A stretch of 17,237 bases of DNA from JBDTNL01 sp039933785 (lineage in GTDB: Bacteria > Acidobacteriota > Thermoanaerobaculia > Multivoradales > JAGPDF01), in contig JBDTNL010000076.1 of assembly GCA_039933785.1 (NCBI GenBank), forward strand, positions 1 to 17,237, read 5' to 3'. Positions within the stretch are counted from its first letter, which is position 1, and every line of letters begins with the position of its first letter. Positions 7,329 through 14,281 of the stretch are shown here, piece by piece. Under the pieces are notes generated by a model. It was not told the DNA's origin. It saw only the letters and a list, made by a program, of their open reading frames with translations, and did no database searches. Made by a program: the position numbers and the translations under genes.

Positions 7329-7727
7329 TCAGAGGCGGGCGCCGACGATCGGGAGCGCGCGGCGGTGCATGACCAGCAGGATCGCGCTGCCCACGAAGAC
7401 CACCAGGGCCAGCGCGAACAGCAGGCCGCCGTCGCCCTCGACAACGATTCCCAACTTGGTGAGATGCGAGATCAGCGCGCCCGAGATCACGCCCAGGGCC
7501 AGCAGCGCGCCGAGCGCTACGGTTGCCGGCCACAGCAGCAGCACGGCGGCGATGAGCTCCGCGATTCCCGAACCGATGCGGCCCCAAGGCTCCAGGCCGA
7601 GCTTGCTGAAGATGTAGACCGACTCTGGGGCGGCGGTGAACTTGAAGAAGAGCGTCTGCGCCAGGATCACGGCGACGACGATGCGCAGGATCCAGCTGAC
7701 GCGCGTTTCGACGACTGTAAGGCCCAT
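7329..7727 (-). CDS. DoxX-like small integral membrane protein
   Basis: A 132-residue protein with four predicted membrane helices at about 12-32, 51-68, 70-90 and 101-120, fitting the DoxX/DoxX-like superfamily in length and topology. The first helix ends in LAQTLFFKFTAAPESV, a typical start of this family, and a polar loop with EPWGRIGSGIAELI precedes the second helix. Family members lie in the cytoplasmic membrane. Some DoxX proteins are terminal quinol oxidase subunits, but most small ones have no proven function, so none is assigned. The ATG at 7727 follows GGAGGAG with a 7-nt gap. The arginase-family gene ends only 19 nt upstream, so it is probably the last gene of the LamG-arginase-DoxX operon. 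Confidence 0.87.
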   Translation of the reverse strand: MGLTVVETRVSWILRIVVAVILAQTLFFKFTAAPESVYIFSKLGLEPWGRIGSGIAELIAAVLLLWPATVALGALLALGVISGALISHLTKLGIVVEGDGGLLFALALVVFVGSAILLVMHRRALPIVGARL

Positions 7728-7746
7728 GTAAGAACTCCTCCGACGT

Positions 7747-8565
7747 TCACGAGCGCAGCATGCGGCTCGCGAGCTCCTTGACCAGCTTCGCGCCGACCTC
7801 AGCCGTCAGACCATACGGATCCCGGCGTGGGTTCAGCTCTACGATGTCCGCGCCGATCAAAGGCTTCGGAAGATTCTGCACCAGCTCGATGACTTCCCGA
7901 GTCGTCAGCCCGCCCGGCTCGCAATGGGACACGCCGGGAGCGAACGCGGGATCGAGGCCGTCGAGGTCGATCGAGACATAGATCGGACCCGGGTCGGCCG
8001 CGAAGAAGACGGGGCGCTTCCCCGCCGCCCAGGCCCGCATGTCGATCACCTCGACGCCGAACCGGTCGGCCTGCTCTCGCTGATGGCCGTTCATGGTGCG
8101 GATGCCGACCTGCACCAAGCGGCTCACCAGTCCCTCCTCGAGAATACGGGCGAAGGGACAGGCATGCGAGTAGCGGTCGCCCTCGAAGTCTTCGTAGAGA
8201 TCCGGGTGCGCGTCGATCTGCAGCAGGGTCACCCCCGAGTGTCTCGGACCGAGTGCCCGGAGCACCGGATAGACGACCGAGTGGTCGCCGCCGAGGGCGA
8301 TCGGCGTGCCACCGGCCTCGAGCAACCGCCGAACACCCGCCTCGATGAGCGCGCGCGCCTCGGCGGTCGCCGGCAACTCGAGATCGCCAGCGTCGGCGAG
8401 CAGCCCTCCGCCGCGCAGATCGTCGCCGTACTCGCTCCAGCCGTTCGATTGCCCGGAGGCGAGCGCCGCGCGAATGCGCGGCGGCGCCTCCGCCGGACCG
8501 TACAGGAAGGACGATCCGGCGTCGTACGGCAGACCGATCAGGGTCGGCCTAGGGGCAGGTGGCAA
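7747..8565 (-). CDS. Arginase/agmatinase family ureohydrolase
   Basis: A 272-residue enzyme of the ureohydrolase superfamily, which uses two manganese ions to cleave guanidino groups (arginine, agmatine, formiminoglutamate or guanidinobutyrate). All metal ligands are visible: H95 in LGGDHS (91-96), D118, H120 and D122 in DAHPD (118-122), and D200 and D202 in VSIDLDGLDPAFAPG (197-211). E216 in CEPGG matches a conserved region. The order GGDHS, DAHxD, SxDxDxxDP is complete, so it should be active. Motifs alone do not separate agmatinase from arginase. The only upstream start in frame is TTG at 8565, inside the last 17 nt of the LamG gene and with no Shine-Dalgarno. Translation is probably coupled to LamG, or starts slightly later. 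The reading PTLIGLPYDAGSS fits the usual family N-terminus, so little is missing. DoxX follows 19 nt later. Confidence 0.93.
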   Translation of the reverse strand: MPPAPRPTLIGLPYDAGSSFLYGPAEAPPRIRAALASGQSNGWSEYGDDLRGGGLLADAGDLELPATAEARALIEAGVRRLLEAGGTPIALGGDHSVVYPVLRALGPRHSGVTLLQIDAHPDLYEDFEGDRYSHACPFARILEEGLVSRLVQVGIRTMNGHQREQADRFGVEVIDMRAWAAGKRPVFFAADPGPIYVSIDLDGLDPAFAPGVSHCEPGGLTTREVIELVQNLPKPLIGADIVELNPRRDPYGLTAEVGAKLVKELASRMLRS

Positions 8566-9619
8566 ACGCGGCCACGTCGGTGACCGCTGGTGCGGGCGGA
8601 CCGGGATAGTTGAAGTAGATCTTCTGCCTGGCGCCCACCACGTCGAGGACCTCCAGTCGGTACTGCACGTTGGTGGTCGCCGCGGAGAACAGCCAGAAGC
8701 GGCTATTCAGGCCGCAACCATCCAGCGCTTTCACCATGACTTCCCAGGTATTCGCGCTAAAGAACCACAGGATGCCCGAGTCCGCTCCCGCGACAACCAC
8801 CGAGGCATTGCCTTCCGCGGTGCCCGGAGCGCCGGTGCGGAACGTACTCCTCACCCGAAAGCGGGAATGGAGACACAGTTGAGAAACCGTGCTCGATCCA
8901 CAGTTCGCCACCGTGGTGAAGAAGCCCGGATCTACACTGCCGATAACGGTTCCGGTGTGACCACCCGCGGAGTCGATGGTGCTGTTGTCCAGGTGCCAGG
9001 AGGCGACCAGCCCGGTGCCGCTCGACAATGGCACGTTGATCGAGCCGCGGATCTGGTCCTGCGAACGTCCCACATTCCACAACCGCACCTCATCGATGCC
9101 GCCCACGGGGGTGTGGTTGTTGTAGTTCACGTCACTGGCGATTCGCACCGCCGAAGAGTTCGTGGTCAGCCCCGAGGTCTCGGCGAAGAAGCCGACTTGC
9201 TCGCCGTTGATGTAGTGGATCCGGTGGCTGCCGTCGAAGACCACGGCGACGTGGGTCCATTGCCCGGGCGGAATCTTGCCGGCATCGCGAAGCCCAAACT
9301 CGGTTCCCGCGGGGCCCGAGCTCCCGCGCAGATAACTTCGCAAGGTCGTGCCGCAGATCCCGACCCACCAAGCCGATTGATAGCCCTTGCCGGCGATGCT
9401 GCTACAGCCGCCGGGGTCGGTCACGTTCACCCACGCCTCGAGGGTGAATCCCGAGGTCGGATTCAGCGCCGGGCTGTGCGGTACCTCGATATATCCATTG
9501 GTCGGCCCGCTGACGACCATCCAAGCGACGAACGGCTGAGCCGTCGCCGGCACGGCTCCGAGGGCTGCGGCGACGGCCACAAGTCCGATTCCAAACGAAA
9601 CCCGAAGGCGCTCTGACAT
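8549..9619 (-). CDS. Secreted LamG/concanavalin A-like lectin domain protein
   Basis: A 356-residue exported protein. A signal peptide covers residues 1-28 (hydrophobic FGIGLVAVAAALGAVPATAQ). Residues 40-215 form a LamG/laminin-G-like jelly roll with the usual segments FTLEAWVNV (58-66), WTHVAVVFDG (121-130), HYINGEQVG (135-143), GGIDEVRLWNVGRS (173-186) and ASWHLDN (206-212). C71 and C89 may form a disulfide. A second module at about 248-340 starts LCLHSRFRVRSTFRTG and includes ILWFFSANTWEVMVKALDGC and NVQYRLEVLD. I recognise this pattern from other secreted acidobacterial proteins but cannot name a family. The ligand is unknown; carbohydrate or surface binding is likely. The ATG at 9619 follows GGAGGAG. 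It is the first gene of an operon with the arginase-family and DoxX genes, and its last 17 nt overlap the arginase frame. Confidence 0.88.
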   Translation of the reverse strand: MSERLRVSFGIGLVAVAAALGAVPATAQPFVAWMVVSGPTNGYIEVPHSPALNPTSGFTLEAWVNVTDPGGCSSIAGKGYQSAWWVGICGTTLRSYLRGSSGPAGTEFGLRDAGKIPPGQWTHVAVVFDGSHRIHYINGEQVGFFAETSGLTTNSSAVRIASDVNYNNHTPVGGIDEVRLWNVGRSQDQIRGSINVPLSSGTGLVASWHLDNSTIDSAGGHTGTVIGSVDPGFFTTVANCGSSTVSQLCLHSRFRVRSTFRTGAPGTAEGNASVVVAGADSGILWFFSANTWEVMVKALDGCGLNSRFWLFSAATTNVQYRLEVLDVVGARQKIYFNYPGPPAPAVTDVAAFATCP

Positions 9620-9650
9620 TGCTCTCCTCCTTTTTTTCCAGCACGTTGTG

Positions 9651-9666
9651 GGATCGACTTCGATCC
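9651..9666. promoter_or_regulatory. Perfect-arm palindrome in the LamG/gntR divergent region
   Basis: GGATCGA-CT-TCGATCC has 7-bp perfect arms and a 2-nt centre. It lies 32 nt upstream of the LamG start and 39 nt upstream of the GntR start, the right place for an operator. Whether the neighbouring GntR protein binds it is not shown. Confidence 0.4.
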
Positions 9667-9670
9667 TAGC

Positions 9671-9698
9671 TTGACTGCTATCGCAGTCTGTGTATACT
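9671..9698 (+). promoter_or_regulatory. Promoter of the gntR-ABC operon (leaderless)
   Basis: TTGACT (9671-9676) and TATACT (9693-9698) each match the sigma-70 consensus at five of six positions, with a 16-nt spacer. The -10 box ends 6 nt before the ATG at 9705, so transcription should begin at the start codon. No Shine-Dalgarno is present. It is the clearest promoter in the window. Confidence 0.75.
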
Positions 9699-9705
9699 CA
9701 GTATA
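9673..9705. promoter_or_regulatory. Two operator-like palindromes over the gntR promoter
   Basis: GACTGC-TATC-GCAGTC (9673-9688) has perfect 6-bp arms and overlaps the -35 box and spacer. TATAC-TCA-GTATA (9693-9705) has perfect 5-bp arms and contains the -10 box. A wider GTGTA/TACAC pair (9690-9694, 9712-9716) flanks the second. Binding here would block RNA polymerase, consistent with GntR autorepression. Confidence 0.5.
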
Positions 9706-10133
9706 TGGACGTACACAGAGCCTTCGTCATCTCCCGCGCCGACACTCGGCCGATGTACCTGCAGATCATCGAGCAGATCCGGCAGCGGGTGGCCGTGGGC
9801 GACTGGACGCCGGGGCAGGAGATGCCGTCCATCCGGCAGCTCGCCGTAAATCTCACGGTCAGCGTCATCACGGTGAAGCGCGCCTACCTCGAGCTCGAAC
9901 GCGAGGGCGTCATCGTCACCCAGCACGGCAAGGGCTCCTTCGTCGCCGAGGGCGCCGGGCTCGGGCCGCGGTTGCTCCAGCAGGACCTCGACCGGCATCT
10001 CGAACAAGCCGTTCATCTCGCCGCGCAGCTCGGGCTCTCCGCGGAAGAGCTCGCGACGCGTCTGCGCGACCGAGGACGCTCCTCCATCGACACCCCCTCG
10101 ACACCACCCACCCAATCGAAAGGGAAGAAATGA
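9705..10133 (+). CDS. GntR-family regulator, YtrA subfamily
   Basis: From the ATG at 9705 this is a 142-residue regulator. The winged helix-turn-helix spans roughly residues 10-85: PMYLQIIEQIRQRVAVGDW, then a conserved PGQEMPSIRQLAVNLTVSVITVKRAY, then LEREGVIVTQHGKGSFV. Only a short C-terminal tail of about 55 residues follows, with a helical part (LLQQDLDRHLEQAVHLAAQLGLSAEELATRLRD in two stretches). This is the small dimerisation domain of YtrA-type GntR proteins, which usually repress their own ABC exporter operon. The ABC genes follow directly: the stop TGA overlaps the ATPase ATG as ATGA. A GTG at 9690 is in frame, but it lies before the -10 box and would be upstream of the transcript start, so 9705 is preferred. 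Confidence 0.94.
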   Translation: MDVHRAFVISRADTRPMYLQIIEQIRQRVAVGDWTPGQEMPSIRQLAVNLTVSVITVKRAYLELEREGVIVTQHGKGSFVAEGAGLGPRLLQQDLDRHLEQAVHLAAQLGLSAEELATRLRDRGRSSIDTPSTPPTQSKGKK

Positions 10134-11014
10134 CATCCGCAGCGGTTCACCTGCAGGGGGTTGCCAAGCGCTACCCCCACTTCACGCTCGACGGCATCGA
10201 TTTGGTCTTGCCGCACGGGCAGATCCTGGGCTTCATCGGCCCGAATGGGGCCGGCAAGTCGACCACTCTTCGCATCCTTATGGGCCTTGTGCACCAGGAC
10301 GAAGGCAGCGTCGAGGTCCTTGGCCACTCGATGCCCGCCGCCCAGGCGACGGCCAAGCGGGAAATCGGCTTCGCCTCGGAGGATCTGCGCCTCTACGGCG
10401 CCGCAACTCTCGCCTGGCACATGGGCTTCGTGGCTTCCATCTACCCGAGCTGGGACGCTGGTTACGCGGAGCAGCTTCTGCGCCGCTTCGACTTGAAGTC
10501 CGAGCAACGGATCAAGGGCATGTCGCATGGCCAGCGAGTGAAGGCCTCGCTGTTGCTCATCCTGGCGCGCCGGCCGCGCCTGCTGGTGCTCGACGAGCCG
10601 ACCACCGGGCTCGATCCGGTCGCCCGTCACGAGGTCCTCGCCGAGCTCATGGCGGTGCTCGCCGACGAAAGCCGCACGGTGCTGTTCTCGTCGCACAACA
10701 CACTCGACGTCGAACAGATCTCCGATCAGATCGCGTTCATCGACCGCGGGCGGATCATCGCCGCCGGTGACAAGGAGAGCTTCCTCGACCGCTGGCGGCG
10801 CCTGCGTCTCGCGGTGCCCTCCGGAGTAGAGCTCCCGGCGGTGCCGGGCGCGGTCATCACGCCGAGCAGCCCGCACCTCGCGGTGGTCACCACGGACCGT
10901 TTCGAGCCCGCGCTCGCCGCTGCCTACTCGGACGCCGGCGCCACGGTACAGGCCGTCGAACCGATGACGCTCGAGGAGATCTTCGTCACCAATGTGCAAT
11001 GGAGGAGAGCATGA
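10130..11014 (+). CDS. ABC exporter ATP-binding protein (YtrB/BcrA-like)
   Basis: A 294-residue ABC ATPase. Walker A is GPNGAGKST at 37-45, Walker B LLVLDEP at 151-157 with E156 as the catalytic base, the D-loop TGLDP follows at 159-163, and the switch histidine is H189 in FSSHN. Two motifs deviate: the Q-loop position has glutamate (GFASEDLRLYG, E84), and the signature reads MSHGQ (131-135) rather than LSGGQ. Such variants are seen in the YtrB group, so an active pump is still expected. After residue 225 there is a C-terminal domain ending in TLEEIFV, usual for ABC-2 exporters. The start ATG overlaps the gntR stop (ATGA) and is preceded by AGGGA. Its own stop overlaps the permease start in the same way. 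It probably drives export of a toxic peptide, antibiotic or lipid-active compound; the substrate is unknown. Confidence 0.94.
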   Translation: MTSAAVHLQGVAKRYPHFTLDGIDLVLPHGQILGFIGPNGAGKSTTLRILMGLVHQDEGSVEVLGHSMPAAQATAKREIGFASEDLRLYGAATLAWHMGFVASIYPSWDAGYAEQLLRRFDLKSEQRIKGMSHGQRVKASLLLILARRPRLLVLDEPTTGLDPVARHEVLAELMAVLADESRTVLFSSHNTLDVEQISDQIAFIDRGRIIAAGDKESFLDRWRRLRLAVPSGVELPAVPGAVITPSSPHLAVVTTDRFEPALAAAYSDAGATVQAVEPMTLEEIFVTNVQWRRA

Positions 11015-11685
11015 ACTACACCATGGTCCGCCGTCTGATCGGCAAGGACTGGTACTTCAACCGAGCCGCCCTAGGGGCCTACGTCGGCGTTGGCATCGCT
11101 TCCCTGCTCATGCTGGCGCTCGGCGGGGAGACCGCGTTCTTCGCCGGCAGCGTCCTCTTGATCACCGCGCTGATCGCGGTCGGCATTCACCTGGTCATGG
11201 TGACCGTGGTGTACGAACGCACGAACCAAACGCTCGCCTTCGTGATGACACTACCGATCGACGCGCGTGAGTACACCACCGCGAAAGTGGTCGCCAACCT
11301 CGCCATCTTCGGGCTCGCGTGGACGACGCTGTTCGTCGGCACGGCGGCGGTCATTGCCGGCCGTGGCGCCATACCGGATGGGCTCATCCCCTACTCCGCC
11401 ACCATCCTGGGCGAGATCTTCGCGGCCTATTGCCTGATCCTCGCGGTCGCCATCGTCTCGGAATCGACGAATTGGACGATCGGCGCGATCGTGCTCGGCA
11501 ACTTGATGGTGCAGGCCGTCATGTTCATCGTCGGGAACGTGCCCGCCGTCGCGGCCGACCTCAAGACCAACGTCGTCGTGTGGCGTGAGCCGATCGTCGC
11601 GGTGCTCGGCATCGAACTCGCGGTCGCGGTGCTCGCCATCGCGTCGACGTTCTACCTGCAGTCGAGGAAGACCGACTTCGTCTAG
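11011..11685 (+). CDS. ABC-2 type permease of the GntR-regulated exporter
   Basis: A 224-residue membrane protein with six predicted helices, at about 19-37, 42-66, 93-116, 130-150, 155-180 and 196-216. The N-terminus MNYTMVRRLIGKDWYFNR is the amphipathic cytoplasmic lead-in seen in ABC-2 permeases of this type, and YERTNQTLAFVMTLPIDAREYTTAKVV (68-94, in two parts) is the conserved coupling segment. The start at 11011 is chosen over the ATG at 10999 because it overlaps the ATPase stop as ATGA and has GGAGGAG just upstream; the earlier ATG has no ribosome-binding site. It is the membrane half of the pump encoded with the preceding ATPase. One permease per operon suggests a homodimer. No third gene of the ytr set is present. 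Confidence 0.9.
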   Translation: MNYTMVRRLIGKDWYFNRAALGAYVGVGIASLLMLALGGETAFFAGSVLLITALIAVGIHLVMVTVVYERTNQTLAFVMTLPIDAREYTTAKVVANLAIFGLAWTTLFVGTAAVIAGRGAIPDGLIPYSATILGEIFAAYCLILAVAIVSESTNWTIGAIVLGNLMVQAVMFIVGNVPAVAADLKTNVVVWREPIVAVLGIELAVAVLAIASTFYLQSRKTDFV

Positions 11686-11734
11686 TTGATTCGGCCGGAT
11701 CTCGTCCGCTCTCGAGCTTCAATCACGATCTTTC

Positions 11735-11755
11735 CGCGGCGCGAAGGCGCTCGCG
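11735..11755. other. GC-rich hairpin before the alpha/beta hydrolase gene
   Basis: CGCGGCGC, loop GAAG, then GCGC, one bulged T, and CGCG form an 8-bp stem. It lies in the 81-nt gap after the ABC permease stop and 11 nt before the hydrolase ATG. There is no T-run after it, so it is not a standard terminator. It could mark the 3' end of the ABC operon or limit access to the hydrolase start. Confidence 0.35.
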
Positions 11756-11766
11756 ATGGGGGTACC

Positions 11767-12804
11767 ATGGCCAAAATTCCTCGTCTCCTCGCTGGATTCC
11801 TGATCGCGCTCGCCGGGTTGGCGGCGCTGATCTTCACCGTCGCCTTCGCACTCGTCCTGTGGAGCGATCCCCAGTTCACCACACCTCCCGACATCTCTCC
11901 GCAGGCGCTCGCGGCGGCGGAGATCAGCTTCGATCAGCCCTATCCATCGACCGAGCGCAGCTTTCGTATGCGCGACGGCACGATCCTCGCGGCGCAGTTC
12001 CTGGCCGCTCCGGCCGAGCCCGCGAAGACCACCATCGTCTACGTGCATGGCCTGCTCGGCGCGAGCTTCCTGCTCAATCGCAGCTCGGGCCTGCTGCGCG
12101 AAGCCTGCGCTGCCCACGATGCGGAGGTCGTGGCGATCGACCTGCGCGGCCACGGGGCCTCGAAGGGCAATCCCGGCGACGTCGACTACATCGGCCAATA
12201 CGAGGACGATCTCGCCGATGTGATCCGCACTCTCCGCGCCGCGAACCCGGGCGGGCGCCTGGTGCTCGCCGGGCACTCGATGGGCGGCGGCATCGCGCTG
12301 CGGTATGCGCAACTCGCGAGCCGCAAGCTCGCGCCACCGGTCGACGGCTACCTGCTCCTGGCGCCGTATCTCGGCTGGAGCTCCCCGACCACCCGCCAGG
12401 AGCCACCCTCCGAGGCAGCCAAGAGCGGAGCTCAATTCATCAAGATCCACCTGCCGCGAATCATCGGACTGAAGTTACTGAACCTCGCAGGGATCACCGC
12501 GTTTAACGGTCTGCGCACGATGTTCTTCAACCTGCCGCCGGAGCTTCCGTTGCGCTCGTACTCCTACCGCGCAACCGAGGACCAGGCGCCGGCCGACTAC
12601 CGGGCGGCATTGCGCGCCGTGGCCGCGCCCTTGCTGCTGATCGCCGGAACCCATGACGAGGCATTCCTCGCCGATCAGTACGATCGCGTGATGCGCGCCA
12701 ACGGCCACGGCAGCGTGACGCTGGTGCCCGGCGCCACCCACAATGGCGTGCTCAACGACAGCCGCGCGATGGCGGCGGTCAAGGCTTGGGTCGAAACTCT
12801 GTAG
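11767..12804 (+). CDS. Membrane-anchored alpha/beta hydrolase (serine hydrolase, S33/lysophospholipase-like)
   Basis: A 345-residue protein. A single hydrophobic helix at about 7-32 is probably an N-terminal anchor rather than a cleaved signal, since no clear cleavage site follows. The alpha/beta-hydrolase domain covers about 65-345. The oxyanion segment is VYVHGLLG (91-98), the nucleophile S171 sits in GHSMG (169-173), the acid is probably D297 in GTHDEAF, and the histidine is H325 in GATHNGVL. VVAIDLRGHGASKG (121-134) is typical of lysophospholipase-like members. The substrate cannot be told; an acyl ester or lipid is likely. The ATG at 11767 follows GATGGGGG, a weak ribosome site. A longer frame from TTG at 11686 begins right behind the permease stop and is not preferred. 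A lipoprotein gene follows 42 nt later, so the two may be one unit. Confidence 0.9.
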   Translation: MAKIPRLLAGFLIALAGLAALIFTVAFALVLWSDPQFTTPPDISPQALAAAEISFDQPYPSTERSFRMRDGTILAAQFLAAPAEPAKTTIVYVHGLLGASFLLNRSSGLLREACAAHDAEVVAIDLRGHGASKGNPGDVDYIGQYEDDLADVIRTLRAANPGGRLVLAGHSMGGGIALRYAQLASRKLAPPVDGYLLLAPYLGWSSPTTRQEPPSEAAKSGAQFIKIHLPRIIGLKLLNLAGITAFNGLRTMFFNLPPELPLRSYSYRATEDQAPADYRAALRAVAAPLLLIAGTHDEAFLADQYDRVMRANGHGSVTLVPGATHNGVLNDSRAMAAVKAWVETL

Positions 12805-12846
12805 CGGTGCGTTATGGTTGACGAAAATCAATCGGAGACGAACCCC

Positions 12847-13392
12847 ATGAAAGCATGCGGCACCCCGTCCCTCGTTGCAGTGCTCGCCATCGGCGTCCTC
12901 GCCGGGTGCGCCAGCTCGCCTGCGCCGCCGGTCGAAATCGCCGGGCCGGCGGCCGACCTCCGTGCGCTAGCGGGCGACTGGACCGGCCTCTACGCGTACA
13001 CCGGCGGCTTGCGCAGCGGCTCGATTCGCTTTCAGCTCAGCATGGATCCCGGCGCCGAGGCGACCACCGCATTCGGCGACGTCTTGATGATTCCAGCCGA
13101 CATTGCCGAGCCCCGCCACCAGCCCGCGAACGACAATCCAACCGGAAGGATCGCGACCGCGGAGGCGCTGCAGATCCGCTTCGTCGCGGTCCAGCACGGG
13201 ATGATCAGCGGCACGATGGAGCCCTATCGCGATCCGACGAGCGGGGCCATCCTCTCGACCACCTTCACCGGTCGAGTCGCCGGCGACGCGATCGAGGGCA
13301 CCTTCCTGGCCTTCGGCGGCCAACCCAACGTTCCACTGCGCGGAACTTGGAAAGTGACCCGCGGCAAGCTTGGCGAGGCCGCCAAGCACTAG
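12847..13392 (+). CDS. Predicted lipoprotein of unknown function
   Basis: A 181-residue lipoprotein. The signal ends in the lipobox LAGC with C21 as the lipidated cysteine, followed by ASSPAPP, a flexible linker. S22 at +2 relative to aspartate-type retention rules suggests sorting to the outer membrane. The mature part (about 40-175) reads as a small beta-rich fold: LAGDWTGLYAYTGG, GSIRFQLSMD, ALQIRFVAVQHGMISGTME, TTFTGRVAGDAIEGTF, VPLRGTWKV. Alternating strands and the opening DWTG plus closing RGTWKV resemble calycin-like barrels, but I do not recognise a family. The ATG at 12847 has GGAGA upstream at a fitting distance; an earlier in-frame ATG at 12814 has no ribosome site and would spoil the signal peptide. 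It follows the hydrolase on the same strand and ends 4 nt before the stop of the opposing outer-membrane gene. Confidence 0.85.
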   Translation: MKACGTPSLVAVLAIGVLAGCASSPAPPVEIAGPAADLRALAGDWTGLYAYTGGLRSGSIRFQLSMDPGAEATTAFGDVLMIPADIAEPRHQPANDNPTGRIATAEALQIRFVAVQHGMISGTMEPYRDPTSGAILSTTFTGRVAGDAIEGTFLAFGGQPNVPLRGTWKVTRGKLGEAAKH

Positions 13393-13396
13393 CCCC

Positions 13397-14275
13397 CTAC
13401 CAGCCGAGGCGAAGGAACGCCGCCGGGCCTTTGGTCGTCAGATCGGCCCGGCCGTGCCATCCGGACTGCGAGAAGTCCAGGCGCAGCCGGGAGGACTGGT
13501 AGGCCGCGCCGATGCCCACGTGCGGCAGCGGCCGCCATTCGAGGGCGACGTCGCCGAGCCACATGTCGCCACGGCTATCGCCGACCTTCACTCCGGGCAG
13601 GAAGCGTACGCCGCCGCTCAGAATCAGCGAGTTCCCCACCAAGGCTCGGAACTGTCCTCCGATCAGGGGCACTGCCACCTTCGCGGAGGCGGTGACGCCG
13701 AGGACGATCGTGAGCGGCAGAACCGCGGCACGCTCTTCCATGACGCCCGCGCGTGCCGCCAAGGGCAACGGCGACATCCCGGTCAGATGGACCTCCGCGC
13801 GCGTCGAGATTTCGACCGCGCCGAGCTCGAGCGCGACGCCGAAATGCGGCTGCTGGAGAAACCAGTAGCTGTACGCGAGCTCGGTCTGGTCGAGCGAGAA
13901 CGAAGTGCGAACGAAATGTCCGGCGGGAAAGTTGAAGTCGCCGAAGCGGAAGAACGGCGAGGATCCGGTCTCCCCCGTGCGCTCGGTACGGTAGCCGCGC
14001 AAGGAGAGCTCATGGCGCGAGGCCAGGAACCATTCGATTCGGCCTTGAGCTACACGGTCGGTGGGTTCGAGGCCGAGGTCGTCCTCGAAATTGATTGTTG
14101 TTCCGAGAGCGGAGGCGTTCGCGTCGACGCGGAGAGTGGAATCGCCGCGCGCCTCGTAAGCGCCGCCCTCGATTGCGAACCGCTGCCAGAGGGCCGTTTG
14201 CGCTCCGGCGGGGATCGCCACGGTGCCGACCAACAAGGAACCAGCGAGCGAGACGACGCGCCAGGGTCTATTCAT
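13397..14275 (-). CDS. Probable outer-membrane beta-barrel protein
   Basis: A 292-residue protein. A signal peptide covers residues 1-25 (VVSLAGSLLVGTVAIPAGA, then QTALW). The mature chain alternates polar and hydrophobic residues in repeated amphipathic strands (EWFLASRHELSLRGYR, AYSYWF, GVALELGAVEISTRAEVHL, SGGVRFLPGVKVG, GDVALEWRPL) and ends in AAFLRLGW. A terminal aromatic residue is the usual mark for outer-membrane barrel insertion. TTINFEDDLGLEPTDRV (59-75) is a motif I associate with a recurring outer-membrane protein family, but no function is known to me. The ATG at 14275 has no good Shine-Dalgarno; TACGCT ends exactly 6 nt upstream, suggesting a leaderless mRNA. An in-frame extension to 14506 lies inside the neighbouring PD40 gene and is not real. 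It is 61 nt downstream of PD40 on the same strand. Confidence 0.85.
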   Translation of the reverse strand: MNRPWRVVSLAGSLLVGTVAIPAGAQTALWQRFAIEGGAYEARGDSTLRVDANASALGTTINFEDDLGLEPTDRVAQGRIEWFLASRHELSLRGYRTERTGETGSSPFFRFGDFNFPAGHFVRTSFSLDQTELAYSYWFLQQPHFGVALELGAVEISTRAEVHLTGMSPLPLAARAGVMEERAAVLPLTIVLGVTASAKVAVPLIGGQFRALVGNSLILSGGVRFLPGVKVGDSRGDMWLGDVALEWRPLPHVGIGAAYQSSRLRLDFSQSGWHGRADLTTKGPAAFLRLGW

Positions 14276-14281
14276 TGCCCT

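Noticed and set aside
9690..9704. GTG at 9690 as the gntR start
   Set aside because: It precedes the -10 box at 9693-9698, so it would lie upstream of the likely transcript start; the ATG at 9705 is preferred.
11686..11766. Extended N-terminus of the hydrolase from TTG at 11686
   Set aside because: It starts immediately after the permease stop, has no ribosome site and would place charged residues before the membrane helix.
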